64,000 bases of DNA from Symbiodinium kawagutii (taxonomy: Eukaryota; Sar; Dinophyceae; Suessiales; Symbiodiniaceae). The DNA is taken from the NCBI GenBank assembly GCA_009767595.1, contig VSDK01027300.1, positions 162,312-226,311 of the forward strand, in the 5' to 3' direction. Both the position numbers and the translations under genes were made by a program. Below are positions 26,676 through 38,562 of this stretch, piece after piece (the stretch's first letter is position 1; each line of letters opens with the position of its first letter). Under the pieces are notes generated by a model. That model did no database searches, had not been told where the DNA came from, and saw only the letters and a program-made list of their open reading frames with translations.

Positions 26676-28159
26676 GGGGGTGTGATTTTTCATCAAAAAT
26701 AGTCATAAAACAATGGTATTTAGAGTGTTTTCTCTCAACACAGTGGCTAAAACCCAGGTAAAACTGCAAAAATCACATCCTCTGGTAACCTCAGCATAAG
26801 AAATGGCAGTTATCCTTATCAATCGTATTCGTAGAATCAAAACTTGACAAAACCATGATCAATGATTGACCAATCATACAGATGCCTAATAGTGATGGTT
26901 AATGCTTAGAAAGCACAGTATTGTAGTACTAATGCAATCACCATGAAGCATTTTAGTATTGGTGTCTTTGAGATGCCACTTAGCGACTATTCTAAACTAT
27001 TCATTGTACCTACTACAACCATCACTCTGCATACTAAGAGTGCCGATGCCTAACAGTGATGTTCAATAAAGATGTCTAATTATAATTTAAAGCATTGTAA
27101 GATCAACATTACCACCATTAATGATATACTCATAAGACTGCAGTTGTAGTATTAATAGCTAATGAAGATCAAATTTGATTCGCGGTGATGGTACCATTTA
27201 ACTACTGTAGCCACCACTATGCATGGAATCATAATATTGATGTGCAACAATCATGGCCAGTAAATAATTCTAACCACCATCTATAGTATTGCAATATCGA
27301 TCAAAATGAATAGCCATCTTATAGGAATAAGGTTGATGTTCCATAGTAACGGTTTCAGAAATTAACAATGATTAGCATTCAGGGTACCTAGTACTGATGC
27401 TACACTCATCCTGCAAAAAGTAATAGTATTGATGTTTGATAACCACAGTTTATAAACAATTGTGACTATCATCTATAACATTTGACTTTCAATATAGTCA
27501 TTGTCTATCAAAAAATGTTGACGTTGGTGATACATACTAGTAGCTAGTAAAGATGAAAATTGATTAGCAATGGTAATATCTCATTGCTAATAACATAGCT
27601 ATCCTGAGCCACATCAAACAATTGATTCAATGTTTCATGATGACGGTTGGTAGACATTTCCAATCACCATTTGCATCTATAATAAAGCATGAATGCAGCC
27701 ATTACTAATCACATATCAGCAATGCCTATATACTGAAAAGCAAATATGAAGCCAAAGTCACCAAACCTTGACAGGGACCAAAACAACCAAACCAAAAGCC
27801 ACCAAACCCTGACAGGCACAAAAAAAACAAAAAAAACAAACCAGGAAGTGCACAAAACCCTGACAGGCACAAAAAAACAAAAAAAACAAAAAAATCAGGA
27901 TCTATGCAGGAAGGAGGCTGGGGGGTCTCATAGATTCTGGATTTTTTTGTTTTTTTTGTTTTTTTGTGCCTGTCATGGTTTCGTGCATTCCTGGTTTTGT
28001 TTTTTTTGATTTTTTTTGTGCCTGTCAGGGTTTTGAGGCTATCATGCAAGATCCAATAATAAAAATTTGCGTTTCGCCTAGGTTTCAGAGGCCTTGGATG
28101 CAGAAAACATTGGTATTTACAGTGTTTTATGATCATTTTTATTCAAACATCACACCCCC
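26676..28159. mobile_element. Transposon-like unit with terminal inverted repeats
   Basis: GGGGGTGTGATTTTTCATCA begins at 26676. Its inverted counterpart (ATTCAAACATCACACCCCC) ends at 28159, and similarity continues inward through CATAAAACA and GGTATTTA. The flanks read ACGGGGCC and ACGGAGCC, a possible 8-bp target duplication with one mismatch. The interior is AT-rich without a transposase-like frame, so it would be non-autonomous. Confidence 0.45.
27803..28036. repeat. Large A/T-rich inverted repeat
   Basis: Left arm (about 27803-27897) contains AAACCCTGACAGGCAC twice among A-runs. The right arm (about 27941-28036) contains GTGCCTGTCA and GTGCCTGTCAGGGTTT among T-runs. About 45 bp of loop separate them. 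Transcription would give a long hairpin. Confidence 0.8.
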
Positions 28160-28436
28160 ACGGAGCCCCGCTCTCTTTTTTTTTCTTGATCTTCTCTATC
28201 CTTTCTCATTATCACTGCTGTCATGATTGTCCTTAATTACTCTTCTTGTTCTTCTTGTTGCAGTTGGCTTTGTAGTGCCGCTGCTGTGGTGGTTGTTGTG
28301 GTTACCGTTGCGTTTTCTTCTCTGTTTTTCTTTCTTTTCGCTTGTTTTTGCGTTTATCTGCCTTTTGTTTTCCATTTTCTGGCCTCGTTTGGTCCTGCTA
28401 TCTCCTCATTCCCTTCTGAATCACCCGGATCGCGGC

Positions 28437-28557
28437 CAACAATCGAAAGCTGATCGGCTCGCCGAAAACGGGTCGCCAGGCCATCTGGAAGACCATGGTT
28501 GGGGAGCCAAGTTGGCAGGTCGCAGAAATCATCAACTTGGTTGTGCCAGTAGCGCAT
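28437..28557 (+). other. Possible exon
   Basis: A GC-richer stretch with one frame reading KLIGSPKTGRQAIWKTMVG and ending at a TGA after about 45 residues. No acceptor is obvious upstream and no family is recognised. Confidence 0.22.
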
Positions 28558-29131
28558 CGTTGATGGAGAGATTCATGGTGAAGAGAAATGGCGAGCTGGG
28601 TCAATATGAACCATCAGTAGGGGATATAGTAGTTGAAATAGGATGGTTCATGATGGTACACCAGGGGTACACCAGATGCAGTTTCACACCGAAAACACTG
28701 CAGGTGTTCGTGCTGATCATTCTTAGGTGGTTCAGGATATAGATCGTCTTTCGAGGTGTCGATACGAAAAGACATGGATTTGATTTATAGATATTCGTGC
28801 GAACAGTACAGTTATGTCCAATCGATTCACTGATCTTTACATCTATAAACGCATACACGTACATTTATGTGAATTATAGGTTCCGAGTTCCGACCGGGAT
28901 ATAGGTGTATAATGGTGTATAGATGCTCACTTAAGATGGCATCTCAGGGGATTGCGCGACATTACAAGGGTGGATCACCAGAGACCGCCCATGACCAATC
29001 AACATCAATGGTCAACGTGAGTCAACCATTTTACATCATGATTCATGACCATACTTGGTCATAGTTGGTCATCATTTTCCGTATTATTCTCTGGTAAACT
29101 AACCTGCAGGTTGAAAACTATTCATAGATGG

Positions 29132-29213
29132 CTGTGGGTCAATATTAACCAACCAATACTAGGGGATAATAACCAACCAAAAGTAGGGAACACAGGGTTT
29201 TGACCCACTGCCA
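29132..29213. repeat. Family C element, shortened
   Basis: GTGGGTCAATATTAACCAACC at the left, GGGTTTTGACCCACTGCCAG at the right; the core is shorter than in the 24.6 kb copy. Confidence 0.65.
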
Positions 29214-29892
29214 GATGCTTTACCTATTGAACATGGTGATTTCAAACTCCCAGGATTGGCTTCCCAGAGATCGAGTCTGCCAGTGTCCAGAATTCTCAGG
29301 CGCTAGCCAGGCAATCTTTACCCTGAGCCAACCACTAGTGCTAGCCCGTCCACAGCATTTGGAAAGGTGTTATCTCCATGAACCTGCGCGATGACTGTAT
29401 GTCAATATTCAACCCATGCATTGGTGAGTACGTAGACTAACAACATTAACAATTACACACACTAAGTATCGAGATCTTTATTTCAGCATATGTGCATAAA
29501 CAGGGAGATGCGCTGAGTACTTTCGTTTAATATGTATTTTATTTTCACATATGCACATGCAAATGCACAACTAGAGATAGGCACCTCCATGCTCATAGGT
29601 GCCCCTTCTGACATCTGTGTCCGAACCACCACATCCCAGGACATGGGGAACCGTCTGCACTTGGAGGCCATGAAAAACACACAGTGAAGCAATGCGCTTC
29701 TTCGGCACTGAGGGAGGGTGATATACCATTTTCACACCATGAAGAAACAAGCAGTATCATGGAATTTCATGGAATTTAAGAACGCTGTCGGGCACCTTGG
29801 TTGTTAGGAATGGTGTTGATTGAAAAAGACATTGGACAACCAATGAGGGAGGGGGACACGTTGGTTGTTGGAAAAGCGGAAAAGGCTGCCAG

Positions 29893-31260
29893 AAATACAT
29901 AGAACTACTGCTCGGACATCTTGAAATCAACGCGTTTGGAGCAGCTGAACAGTTGGTTGACCTCCAAGATGGTCGACTTGGCATCACCACGCCGCTGTCT
30001 CCCTTTGAGTAGTCTGCCACGGGCAGTTGTCGGTTCATGAGGTACTTGATTCACTACTTAGAAACTGCTGACTAACTATGGTTATAGAGGTTACAACTCC
30101 TACCTTGTAGGCTTCATGATTCATAACCGAACTAAAACCAGGTGCACATCCAGGTTGTAAAGAACCCGAGTTTCTGTCACTGCTGGGTGACTGGGGCGAC
30201 CATCGCCAGGCTTTGGATCGCAAGATCACTTCGCAGTCCTTGCTGGACCTGGGAAGAGCACCCGATCGAGTGATCCTGGAGTGATGAACCGTCCATCAAT
30301 TGGGTTTGAACCATGGTTGCTAAGCAGTTACGAACCAAATCTATCAAATTTTCCTGGCTTCTGAACCACTACCAAGAATCTTTGGGACCAGAATCAATCA
30401 TGTACCACTGTGTTGCAAGATGACATCAGAGGCATTCTTTTCAGTCAAGCAAAAACGGAATCGCACCCCTTTCGAGTGACAACTTTCGACTTTCAAAAAA
30501 TGGATTTCCCGCGCAGTTGGTCAACAGTTGCACCCTAGAAGCTAGCTGGATGAACCCCTAGAACGATGGTGAATGTAACCAGTGAATTTGGATGTTTCCT
30601 AAGATGAAACTCACCCCAAAACCAGGAGTTTCTCTACAACGCTCATCTTGGTGACGGTCGTGGTGTACATCCTATTGCTGGACCCATGAATCGGCAGCAT
30701 GCCGCGGTGATGACATGGTGTCAGCCCAAGATTCCTGGCACAGGAGTTATAGGATTTAGTTGCAGGAAACTGGCTTAATAAGAACCATTTATGGATATTT
30801 TTCCTGCAAGACAATTGGATGAAAAAATTCTATGAACTATGGTTTCCATAATTATGTAACGAGTTCAAGATGGTTAATCCAGTGGACATCACCATGATTC
30901 CTGGCTAGGCAATTCCAGCAATCTGCAACTCGTGCCATGTGTCACAGGTCATGGTGATCAGCCGCTCGCTATCAGCTGCTCGCTTATCCTGAGCTTAGAC
31001 GGACAATGGGAGACCCAGCTCGATCCATACACCCACCCTGTTTGATGATGAAACACTAGGTATTGACAGCGAAACTGATGGTGTTTTATTGATGTTCCAT
31101 TTCAATCAGTGGTTCACGAACTCACCATGATTTCAGTGGATTCCCCGAGCTCATCAATGGATTCCCTGAGCTCAACGGGGGGCGAGCCTTTCAGAATCTC
31201 CGCTCCAGGACATGTTTTCTCTCTTCGGTCCAGTCTTGGACTGCAAAGTCCAGCCGACAC
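29893..31260 (+). CDS. Partial RRM-type RNA-binding protein, exons only
   Basis: Exon 31195-31260 reads SPLQDMFSLFGPVLDCKVQP, which fits the first helix and second strand of an RNA recognition motif (helix, F-S-x-F-G-P/V, then a strand with K). It has acceptor CCTTTCAG and donor GTTAAA. Two upstream exons, 29893-29971 (LGHLEINAFGAAEQLVDLQD) and 30154-30269 (PEFLSLLGDWGDHRQALDRK), join in frame through a GT-AG intron that completes a glycine codon. Whether they belong to the same gene as the RRM exon is inference from strand and proximity. The RNP motifs on neighbouring exons were not found. Confidence 0.4.
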
Positions 31261-31699
31261 GTTAAACAGCCATGGCGCCGTGGGGATTACCAAGCCACGG
31301 GGGTGGATTCATTGGTGACCACGGAGCTTTGTCACCACCGCGGCAAAGATGGGTAGCCAAGGGTCTATTCAACGATTGATGACATGATGTGTATGTATAT
31401 ATATATATAGATGTGTGCATATCTTTTTCTACTGGAATGATAATCTTTGGGATCGTTTGGGGGGGTGTTTTCAGGTCACACCAATGGGTTCAGGATTGGA
31501 TCACCCATCATGGTCGATGTACCGCTGTTAGCAATCCATCACCAATCCATGGCTGGGATTGCAGCACATGAGCCCCTGGCGGAAGGACAAGTAACAACAG
31601 ATGTTGTCGCTTTTACCTCCGACAACAGGGCAGGAATCAACATTTTGCAATGTTTTGAGGGAAATTTAAGTGTTTGTTGACATTTATCACCAAGCAATA

Positions 31700-33847
31700 C
31701 AGGTAATGTCATGGTATGGGCCGGGTATCATTGGCCCAACAAGAAGTACATGGGATCATGCTGTCTGGTGGATGATCATGAGACAAATGCGGGGCCGCCC
31801 CAGGAAGGAAGTTTACATAATACGTAACCCCCGTATACATGTATGTAAGTTTATTGTAGTTCATGCACATGTAGATATAGGCTTATACACATCTTGGGTA
31901 CCTTTGGCTTACAGCGACTCTGAGAACAGTGAACTCGATTGGAAAACCAGCTAACAATGGACCTGTTCAAAGCATCAGACATCAAAGTTTCAGCATTCTT
32001 CCTTGAATGCACAACCTGTAGCGAAATTGCAAGCTGATGTGCACCACTATGATCAGAGACGCCATTTCTCTGCGAACTGTGCACGCATGTCTGATATCCA
32101 GGGCTTGATATTTGTTCACTTGATTTCTCATACACAAAGCAGAAAAAATACGTATTCTGCATTTTTTTTTCGATGACATATGTCCAGCACATTTTTGAAA
32201 CACAGGAAATGATCATTGGAATGAATCTGAACCTCTGATTTGAGGGTAGCACAATTTCAAGACATACCCCTGAAAGGTTGTGTGAATCTCCCACAATCGT
32301 TTTGTTATTTGAGAAGCACACATCGATCATTCACCCGTGAGTTGCAGCATGGCGGCGGATTCCAGGCATGCAAAACTGCCAAACAGTGGGAAATCTGGGC
32401 TGTGTTGAAGACAAACCATTCAATGATAGGTGCTGATTCATTAACCGCCATCAGTTTAACCGGAAATAGCCTCGGATATATCCCAAATAGGATTGGTTTA
32501 TTTACATTATGGTTCCACCGTTAGCTTCATTATGCTTGGCTTGGGTTCCAATGTCAACCCTGTACTGGTATTTGTAGTCTCAAGCATACACGTACTCGAT
32601 CGTGCACGCATGTATATTAATTACAAAATACATATAGAGATATATACACAGAGTATACGCTACTACCCAGGCAATTGTCCACTTCTTGATGGTATTTGCG
32701 ATGATTTTGACCAAATTTGAACCAGAATTGGTGGTCTCTCATGGTCTTTGTTTTTTGATTTCTTACTTGTGTCAAAGAAAATTATGAAGTGGAATTGCTG
32801 GCTTGTTTGAATTACATACTTTCTCTATGTACAAACATTTAACACATTACCTACTGGGATGTACAACTTGTCTATAATGCCACTTTGACGCATCGCCCAA
32901 TCATAATTAGAATACATGAAACTTTCCTCAGGGAGATAGATATTGGTAGGGAATGGTAGGGATAAAGATACCGAAGTGGAGTCAAGTCCTTCACTTGGAA
33001 CATCTCGCTGCTTGTGGCTGTCTTGGGTGTCACCTTTTGAACATCCAGACGTGTATAGAGACAGACATAGTGGTGTATAACCTGAGCATGCTATCTTCGA
33101 CGCACCTCTGTTGTGGATATATCTACTGAATCATATAGGTTTTGATTTTTGGCACACGTATCAAAATGATGAGACATAGCTAGACACAAACAGAACCGAG
33201 TTGAATAGCGCATAGTAGAGGGTCTCAAAGAATAAAGATATATATATATATAGACGACAAGCATGAGAAAACGCGGTGTGAAATATGCAGTATATTAGAT
33301 AAATCAAGAGGTTCTAGAATAGTGCGAGGAAAATGCGATGGAAGTGATATAGATTGATTGATAGAGGACACATTTAAATGAGGATGGATAAAGGGAGCCA
33401 CCGTTGAGGTGTGTACAATTGGATATACTAGATAGTACAAAACAATAACAGTACTAGTTCACCCAACTAGTCATAGTCTGTTAGTCACCCAATTCAGGAT
33501 AGTCGGTTGGGAACCTAATTCGCCAGAGTGACAACCAGTGTATCAGGTTGTTGGGGTTACGCTTGAAGCGAATCTGGCTAGCTGGGTCTTGAAACGATGG
33601 TCACCATGGGGGGCACCATCCACAGTTTCCTGACCAGTTCTGGATCCAGGGGAGGATCTCATTTCTTATGGAGACGATGATAAGAGAAGCCATTTCTGGC
33701 ATAGGGTTATCATCATTGCTGGAATTTGACTGTCACTTACTATTCTACTACCATACTATTGTGTTTGGCATCCAGGAAAGAATCAACAAAGAGTAGCAAT
33801 GAGTAGGTACATCAGGTGCATCTCTGCTGCACTGGCGTTGAATTCAG
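31700..33847. other. AT-rich DNA with no exon resolved
   Basis: Contains simple TA runs near 33.24 kb and a few isolated AG acceptors. A GC-richer patch near 33.64-33.70 kb may be an exon but has no convincing frame. Confidence 0.4.
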
Positions 33848-34716
33848 TGGTCTCGCTTCGACCCGCGATTGTTGATCGCGGCTGGAGAAAATAGCAAGTG
33901 GAAACGACTTGAGGAACCTACTTGGTGGTTTCTCAGAATAGGGGTACCCCCACTTATCATCCAAACATTTAGAGTGATAAACCATCCATTTTCGCGGTCC
34001 CCTATGGCTTGAGAAAGCCTCACTTCTGACAGTAAGCATCACTCACCAGCACTACAAAGCGGAGCGGCGACCAGCACCCAAGGAGGTCACCAGTGAGATC
34101 CAGTGAGCAGCCACAGGTGGACGACGACCAGCCAGACCTACGGTTCCTTCTGGAAGGCTCCTGACGACTCGGGAGGATTTTTGGAGCTTGGATGAGCTTG
34201 GTATATGGGGGTTTCTCAAGCCATAAGGGACCCTAAAAATGATGGGTTTAGTACTATTAATGACTAATACTGGATGTTTTTGGGGTACCCCTATTCTGAG
34301 AAACCACCATATGCTTAATCAATGTTAATCATCATTGACCTTCAGTGACCATCAACCATCGTCAGTATCAACTGCTTTTAAGCCTTGTTCACCACGAAGC
34401 ATCTTTCACCACTATCATAGAACTGTAGTTCGCCACTGTCAATCATTGCTCACCAGCCATAGCCATGATTCGCCTTCATGACCTTCAACGTAGTTCATTT
34501 GCTATTATGAACTGCGTTCAACTATCTACTGACAACGATTCTTCACCATTGTGGCCCTGATGAACCGCGCTAACCGCATCATTCATTGCCATCAAGTCAG
34601 TGGATGGCCGCCAGCATGTTGTTGTCCTTTCACGGCTCAAGCCACGAAGCAACGAACCAACCAGCCAGGCGTCTATGCCCAGGCGTTCCCTTGAAGCCCT
34701 GAAGGGTGTTTCTTGA
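33848..34716 (+). CDS. 3' end of a gene with basic Ser/Arg-rich tail, three exons
   Basis: Exons 33848-33913 (FDPRLLIAAGENSKWKRLE; GA donor), 34075-34156 (HPRRSPVRSSEQPQVDDDQ; GC donor) and 34601-34716 (VDGRQHVVVLSRLKPRSNE, ending SLEALKGVS and TGA). All junctions keep the frame; the second completes a valine codon, and each intron contains a family A palindromic element. The RRSPVRSS stretch resembles splicing-factor tails, so this may be the C-terminus of the RRM gene upstream, but that link is inference. No catalytic motif is seen. Confidence 0.45.
33923..34022. repeat. Family A element with mixed arms
   Basis: Left arm GGTGGTTTCTCAGAATAGGG is of the AAAATA type; right arm CCCCTATGGCTTGAGAAAGC is of the AGCCATA type. 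It forms most of the intron after exon 33848-33913. Confidence 0.75.
34206..34310. repeat. Family A element with mixed arms
   Basis: Left arm GGTTTCTCAAGCCATAAGGG is of the AGCCATA type; right arm CCCCTATTCTGAGAAACCAC is of the AAAATA type, the reverse arrangement of the copy 180 bp upstream. Confidence 0.75.
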
Positions 34717-35884
34717 GGCATAGCGCGACATTTTTGAGTGGATGATTATGGTGATTTTTTTTGAGTGATTTTCGAGGACAATTTTATATGACAATTTGTC
34801 GTTTTGAATACTTTCTTGGGGATGTTGTTGTGGAGAATTTCCTGCGGATCAGTGTCTCTGTTTGTAAACACATCTTGGGGATAAGAATTACGTACCAAAC
34901 TACGTACCAATTTTTGTTGCTTTCCCAATCTCCAGACTGTCAAGAACTCCAGGGGTCCAAAGTGAGATGCCACAGGCTGTACCGCTGGAACCCAAGGCAC
35001 GAAGGGGCCCTGATGGTGGCACCAAGCCATGCATGGCATGTCCCGGGCTTCTCCGGGGGGACCGTAATGTGTGGACCCCTGCATCCCTAAAGGTGAAATC
35101 CGCTGCTGGAATCTGGTTATCCCTCCAATGGGAATGGGTCAAACTTCCAACTCTTCGTACCTAGAGGTCCGTCAGGGTGGTCAATATCCACGTGGTCGAG
35201 CCACAAACTTTGCAGCAACCTTTAGGAGAAAGAACAGAAGATAAGACAGACGAGACTACCTTGCATGTGCATGTTTTTCACTTCGCTGCTGTATAGAAAG
35301 AGGTCGCATACCTGCTTCTGCGAAGGGTTCGATCTTTGGGAATGAGAGATCAGTCCGAATTGTGCGTGAACCACCATGGTAGGTCAACCATGGAGATTTC
35401 CCAGGCACTTCATCCCAGCCAGACTCTCTGATTGGGGCAAACAGAGGTTCGGGGTTTTGACCACTTCATGGCATCTTGCAGGGGTGGTTGAGAAGTCTCA
35501 CCGACACAAAAGTCGAGTCCCTTCAAAGAAATGGCTGCTTTCCCGACCCTAAAAACTGAACCCACCTCTGTGGTGACCGTGAGGTTTGAAAGGTTGATAA
35601 CCACCATCACCGTCGAATCAAGTCTTAGTGAATTGTTCATGTTTGTTCTTAGGCACTGGCTTGGTCAGAACGACTCTGATAGATAAAGCTGGTGGCCAGT
35701 CATCCTCAAATTCAGGGTGCCGTTTTTTTTTTTGAGCGAAACATTATTCAACATCTATTCCCACTATTGGTTGCTCATCATTAACTACCATCAACCATAA
35801 TCAGCGCCATTCCCAGCCATCATTAACCACCATGAACCATCAATGGTCGGCTCCAAATCCTAGGAGCGGCTCCTGCCTCTACAG

Positions 35885-35947
35885 GTCTTGTCGCTTCCCG
35901 TGTCCTCAAGGGCTCGAGCTCAAGAGGAGGCAGAGCCGTACACCCAG
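35885..35947 (+). other. Possible small exon
   Basis: A 63-bp GC-rich stretch between CTCTACAG and AG/GTTGGG. Frames read LELKRRQSRTPR or VLSLPVSSRARAQEEAEPYT. Good splice signals, frame unknown. Confidence 0.3.
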
Positions 35948-36009
35948 GTTGGGTTGATGGTGGTTGGTTAACCAACAACTATAGGGAAAACAATGGTTAA
36001 TGAACCATA

Positions 36010-36123
36010 TGGTGGTTTCTTAAGCCATAGGGGTACCCAAAAGCTATGCTGGGTTTATTACTATAGTCATGACGACATGAAGCTGGATGATTGGGGGGTA
36101 CCCCTATGGCTTGAGAAACACCC
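36010..36123. repeat. Family A element, AGCCATA subtype
   Basis: GGTTTCTTAAGCCATAGGGG at the left and CCCCTATGGCTTGAGAAACA at the right. Both arms are of the same subtype. Confidence 0.8.
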
Positions 36124-36409
36124 GTATGGGTTGATGACCGGGTTGATGAGCCATGGTCTATCCTGGAATCTCTGAATTCATGCACGGAAGGGGTGCACCC
36201 GGATTGATATCTGGAATTCGCTATGAATGGGTTGATGAGCCGACGGTGGACTGCATGGAGAGTAGCAGTGAAGAACGGTCAAGGTTGACAACCAGCAGAT
36301 TCTCCACAGGACCAGCCCCAGTGTCATTTGTAAAGGCCAAAATTGTTGTTCACCATCATCTAAACAGTATGAGCATTTCCAAGCAGGAATCACCCAGAAG
36401 AAGGGTATA

Positions 36410-37276
36410 GTTATTGGTGACTGATGGGTGATAACGGTTGAAAATGGTCATTCACAGCTGAAAATAGTTGATTGTTGATGATTTGTAGTGGTTCTGGCAA
36501 TGGTTGGTATGGTGAACGATGGGTATGTTTATTAAATGGCTGACCACTTGGGGAATTTACTGGTTGTGGTTTGATGATGGAGAATTGTCACAAATGGTTA
36601 ACCATAAATGATGAAACCATTTTGACTTTATGTGGCTTATTAACAATGGGAAAATGGTGATTATGATAAACGACGTCTCAAAAACGTTTCATCATGGTCA
36701 ATGGTGGTTTATATTTGTGCGATCCAAATGAACAAGTGTCAACAATGCAAGGCTTAGCAATGGTGGTTGGTCAGTACTAATAGTGATGATAAGTACTGGT
36801 CTGTACTTTCAATAATAGTTAGTGGTTTGATAATGTCGTGGATATCGTCAACACTGGATGAATGATATCAATGGCTTACGGTCAAAACGCGTGATCATAG
36901 TTTTGTGAGGATCAAGTAATGGTTTGACACTGGTCTAGGGCTGCCTTACTGATGGTGCGAGAAAGGGCTAGTACTGCCTGGGTTGCGGCTTGACTACAAT
37001 CTGATGATGGTTAACCACCATCATCATTCAGCATCATCAGCCATCATAATCATGAACCATCATCATGAACTCCCCAAGTGGTAAATCATTTAAATCCATA
37101 AGGACTATTCATCATATTGACCATGGCCAACTCTGATCAACCACTATCCATGATAATGAACCAGTATCATTTCTCAACCAACCATTTGGTTCCTTAATGT
37201 ATTAAGCACATCAGCAATGTATTCAACTCATCATTAATCTGCCTAACTACAGTAACCATATTGAACATTGCTGCAG
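36410..37276. other. Low-complexity intron-like DNA
   Basis: Degenerate TGGTTAATGATGG text that turns into CCATCATCA-rich text after about 37.0 kb. No exon seen. Confidence 0.5.
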
Positions 37277-38483
37277 ACGGATTTGTTTGCGTCTAAGCTG
37301 TCGGATTCGACGGCCATTTTAGGCGATAGAGCGGCACCGGCTTCTGATGGATCGACTCAAGAGGCGATGGCACCCGGGGTGCGACTGAAGGGGTTTGTGA
37401 TGGTTTGTGATGATTGGTCATGATTGGTGATGATTAGTGATGATTAGTGATGATTAGTGATGATTAGTGATTGTTAGTGATAGTTAGTGATGGTTAGTGA
37501 TTGTGAGGGATGGTCAGTGATGGTGAGTGATGATTACATAGTGATGCTTGATAGCAGGTAGTGATGGCGAGAAAGGACGATAGCGATGGTTCATGAAGCA
37601 TTGAGCATGATAATCAAGAATGTGCTTATTAACCAGGAACAATCAACAATCAGATGGGTATTACTAACAGCGGAAACCATCAACGATCAGATGGGTATTG
37701 CCAACAACAGTAACAATCAGCGATCAGATGGTATTGCAACAACAGCAACACTAAAGTAATGGTGGTGAATAAGCGGGGTAATTGTCATTAAGGATAGGGA
37801 ATCTATTGCTTAGTGATAGTTAGCCGATGGTTATATATGGACGCTTTCGGTTCATAATGGCTAGTGCGAGTTGATGGTGATGATTGGCTATGTTATGCTG
37901 AAAGAAGCCTACGGATGGTTGATCAGGATCAACGACTGTTGACATACCTCAATCTCGGGCTAAGAACCAACAATAATCAACCTGCTAGTATTGACTATAA
38001 CTAGCTGCTTAACCAGCTATAATTAATTAACAATATACAATTAACATATAGCCAGCTTCTTTGACTTCGTGCTGATTTTATATGTGGGATTTCAAGCTTC
38101 CTGCTTCGGCAGTGAAACCCACAAGCTTGTCAAAGTCTTTGCTACCCTGTAGCTGTCCCTAATTTTCCTCATGTCCCCCTCCTGGCTTATAAAGTATACA
38201 GATTCCTTGCTAAACCGATGGGGCTCTGGAGGATTCAATCTTAATGTTGGTTTCTGATTAGTATCTACCTGTTGGCTTCATCTATTTTCATTACTTTAGG
38301 GGGGTTACACTAATCAGAAACCAACATTAGTCCGGAGGGAATACCATTGCGTTTTCGGAGATCACTGGCTTGGAAGGCGCGGTGTCCGTGAACGCGTGGT
38401 GGAGGGCGTTGGGAAACCCAGATGCACGCGTTGGGATGCTTGGTGGGTTCCCGCAACATCTTGGAGCTGTTTTTAGCATGTAA
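37277..38483 (+). CDS. Unknown protein, last two exons
   Basis: Exon 37277-37396 (KLSDSTAILGDRAAPASDGS; acceptor GCTGCAG, GT donor) and terminal exon 38331-38483 (ITGLEGAVSVNAWWRALGNP, ending HLGAVFSM and TAA). Both begin in phase 0. The intron between them ends in an inverted repeat whose right arm supplies the acceptor. The family is not recognised. A possible start codon of the next gene lies 80 bp downstream, so genes are close together here. Confidence 0.4.
37390..37535. repeat. Tandem GATGATTAGT-like repeat
   Basis: About ten tandem units of 10-11 bases (GTGATGATTA, GTGATAGTTA variants) at the start of the intron. Confidence 0.7.
38250..38330. repeat. Inverted repeat ending at a splice acceptor
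   Basis: TAATGTTGGTTTCTGATTAG at the left and CTAATCAGAAACCAACATTA at the right, about 80 bp end to end. The right arm ends in the AG used as acceptor of exon 38331. This is not family A, B or C. Confidence 0.8.
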
Positions 38484-38562
38484 ACTTCAAGGAAGCTTGT
38501 TCAAGGAAGCTTGTTCAAGAAACAGCCAATCTAAGTTGGTGATAGCATATGCCCGCTGAAGT

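Noticed and set aside
28560..28655. Stretch resembling the exosome protein Rrp4 (YEPSVGDIVV)
   Set aside because: The bases match the family C core (GGGTCAATAT...AGGGGATA), so the protein likeness is chance.
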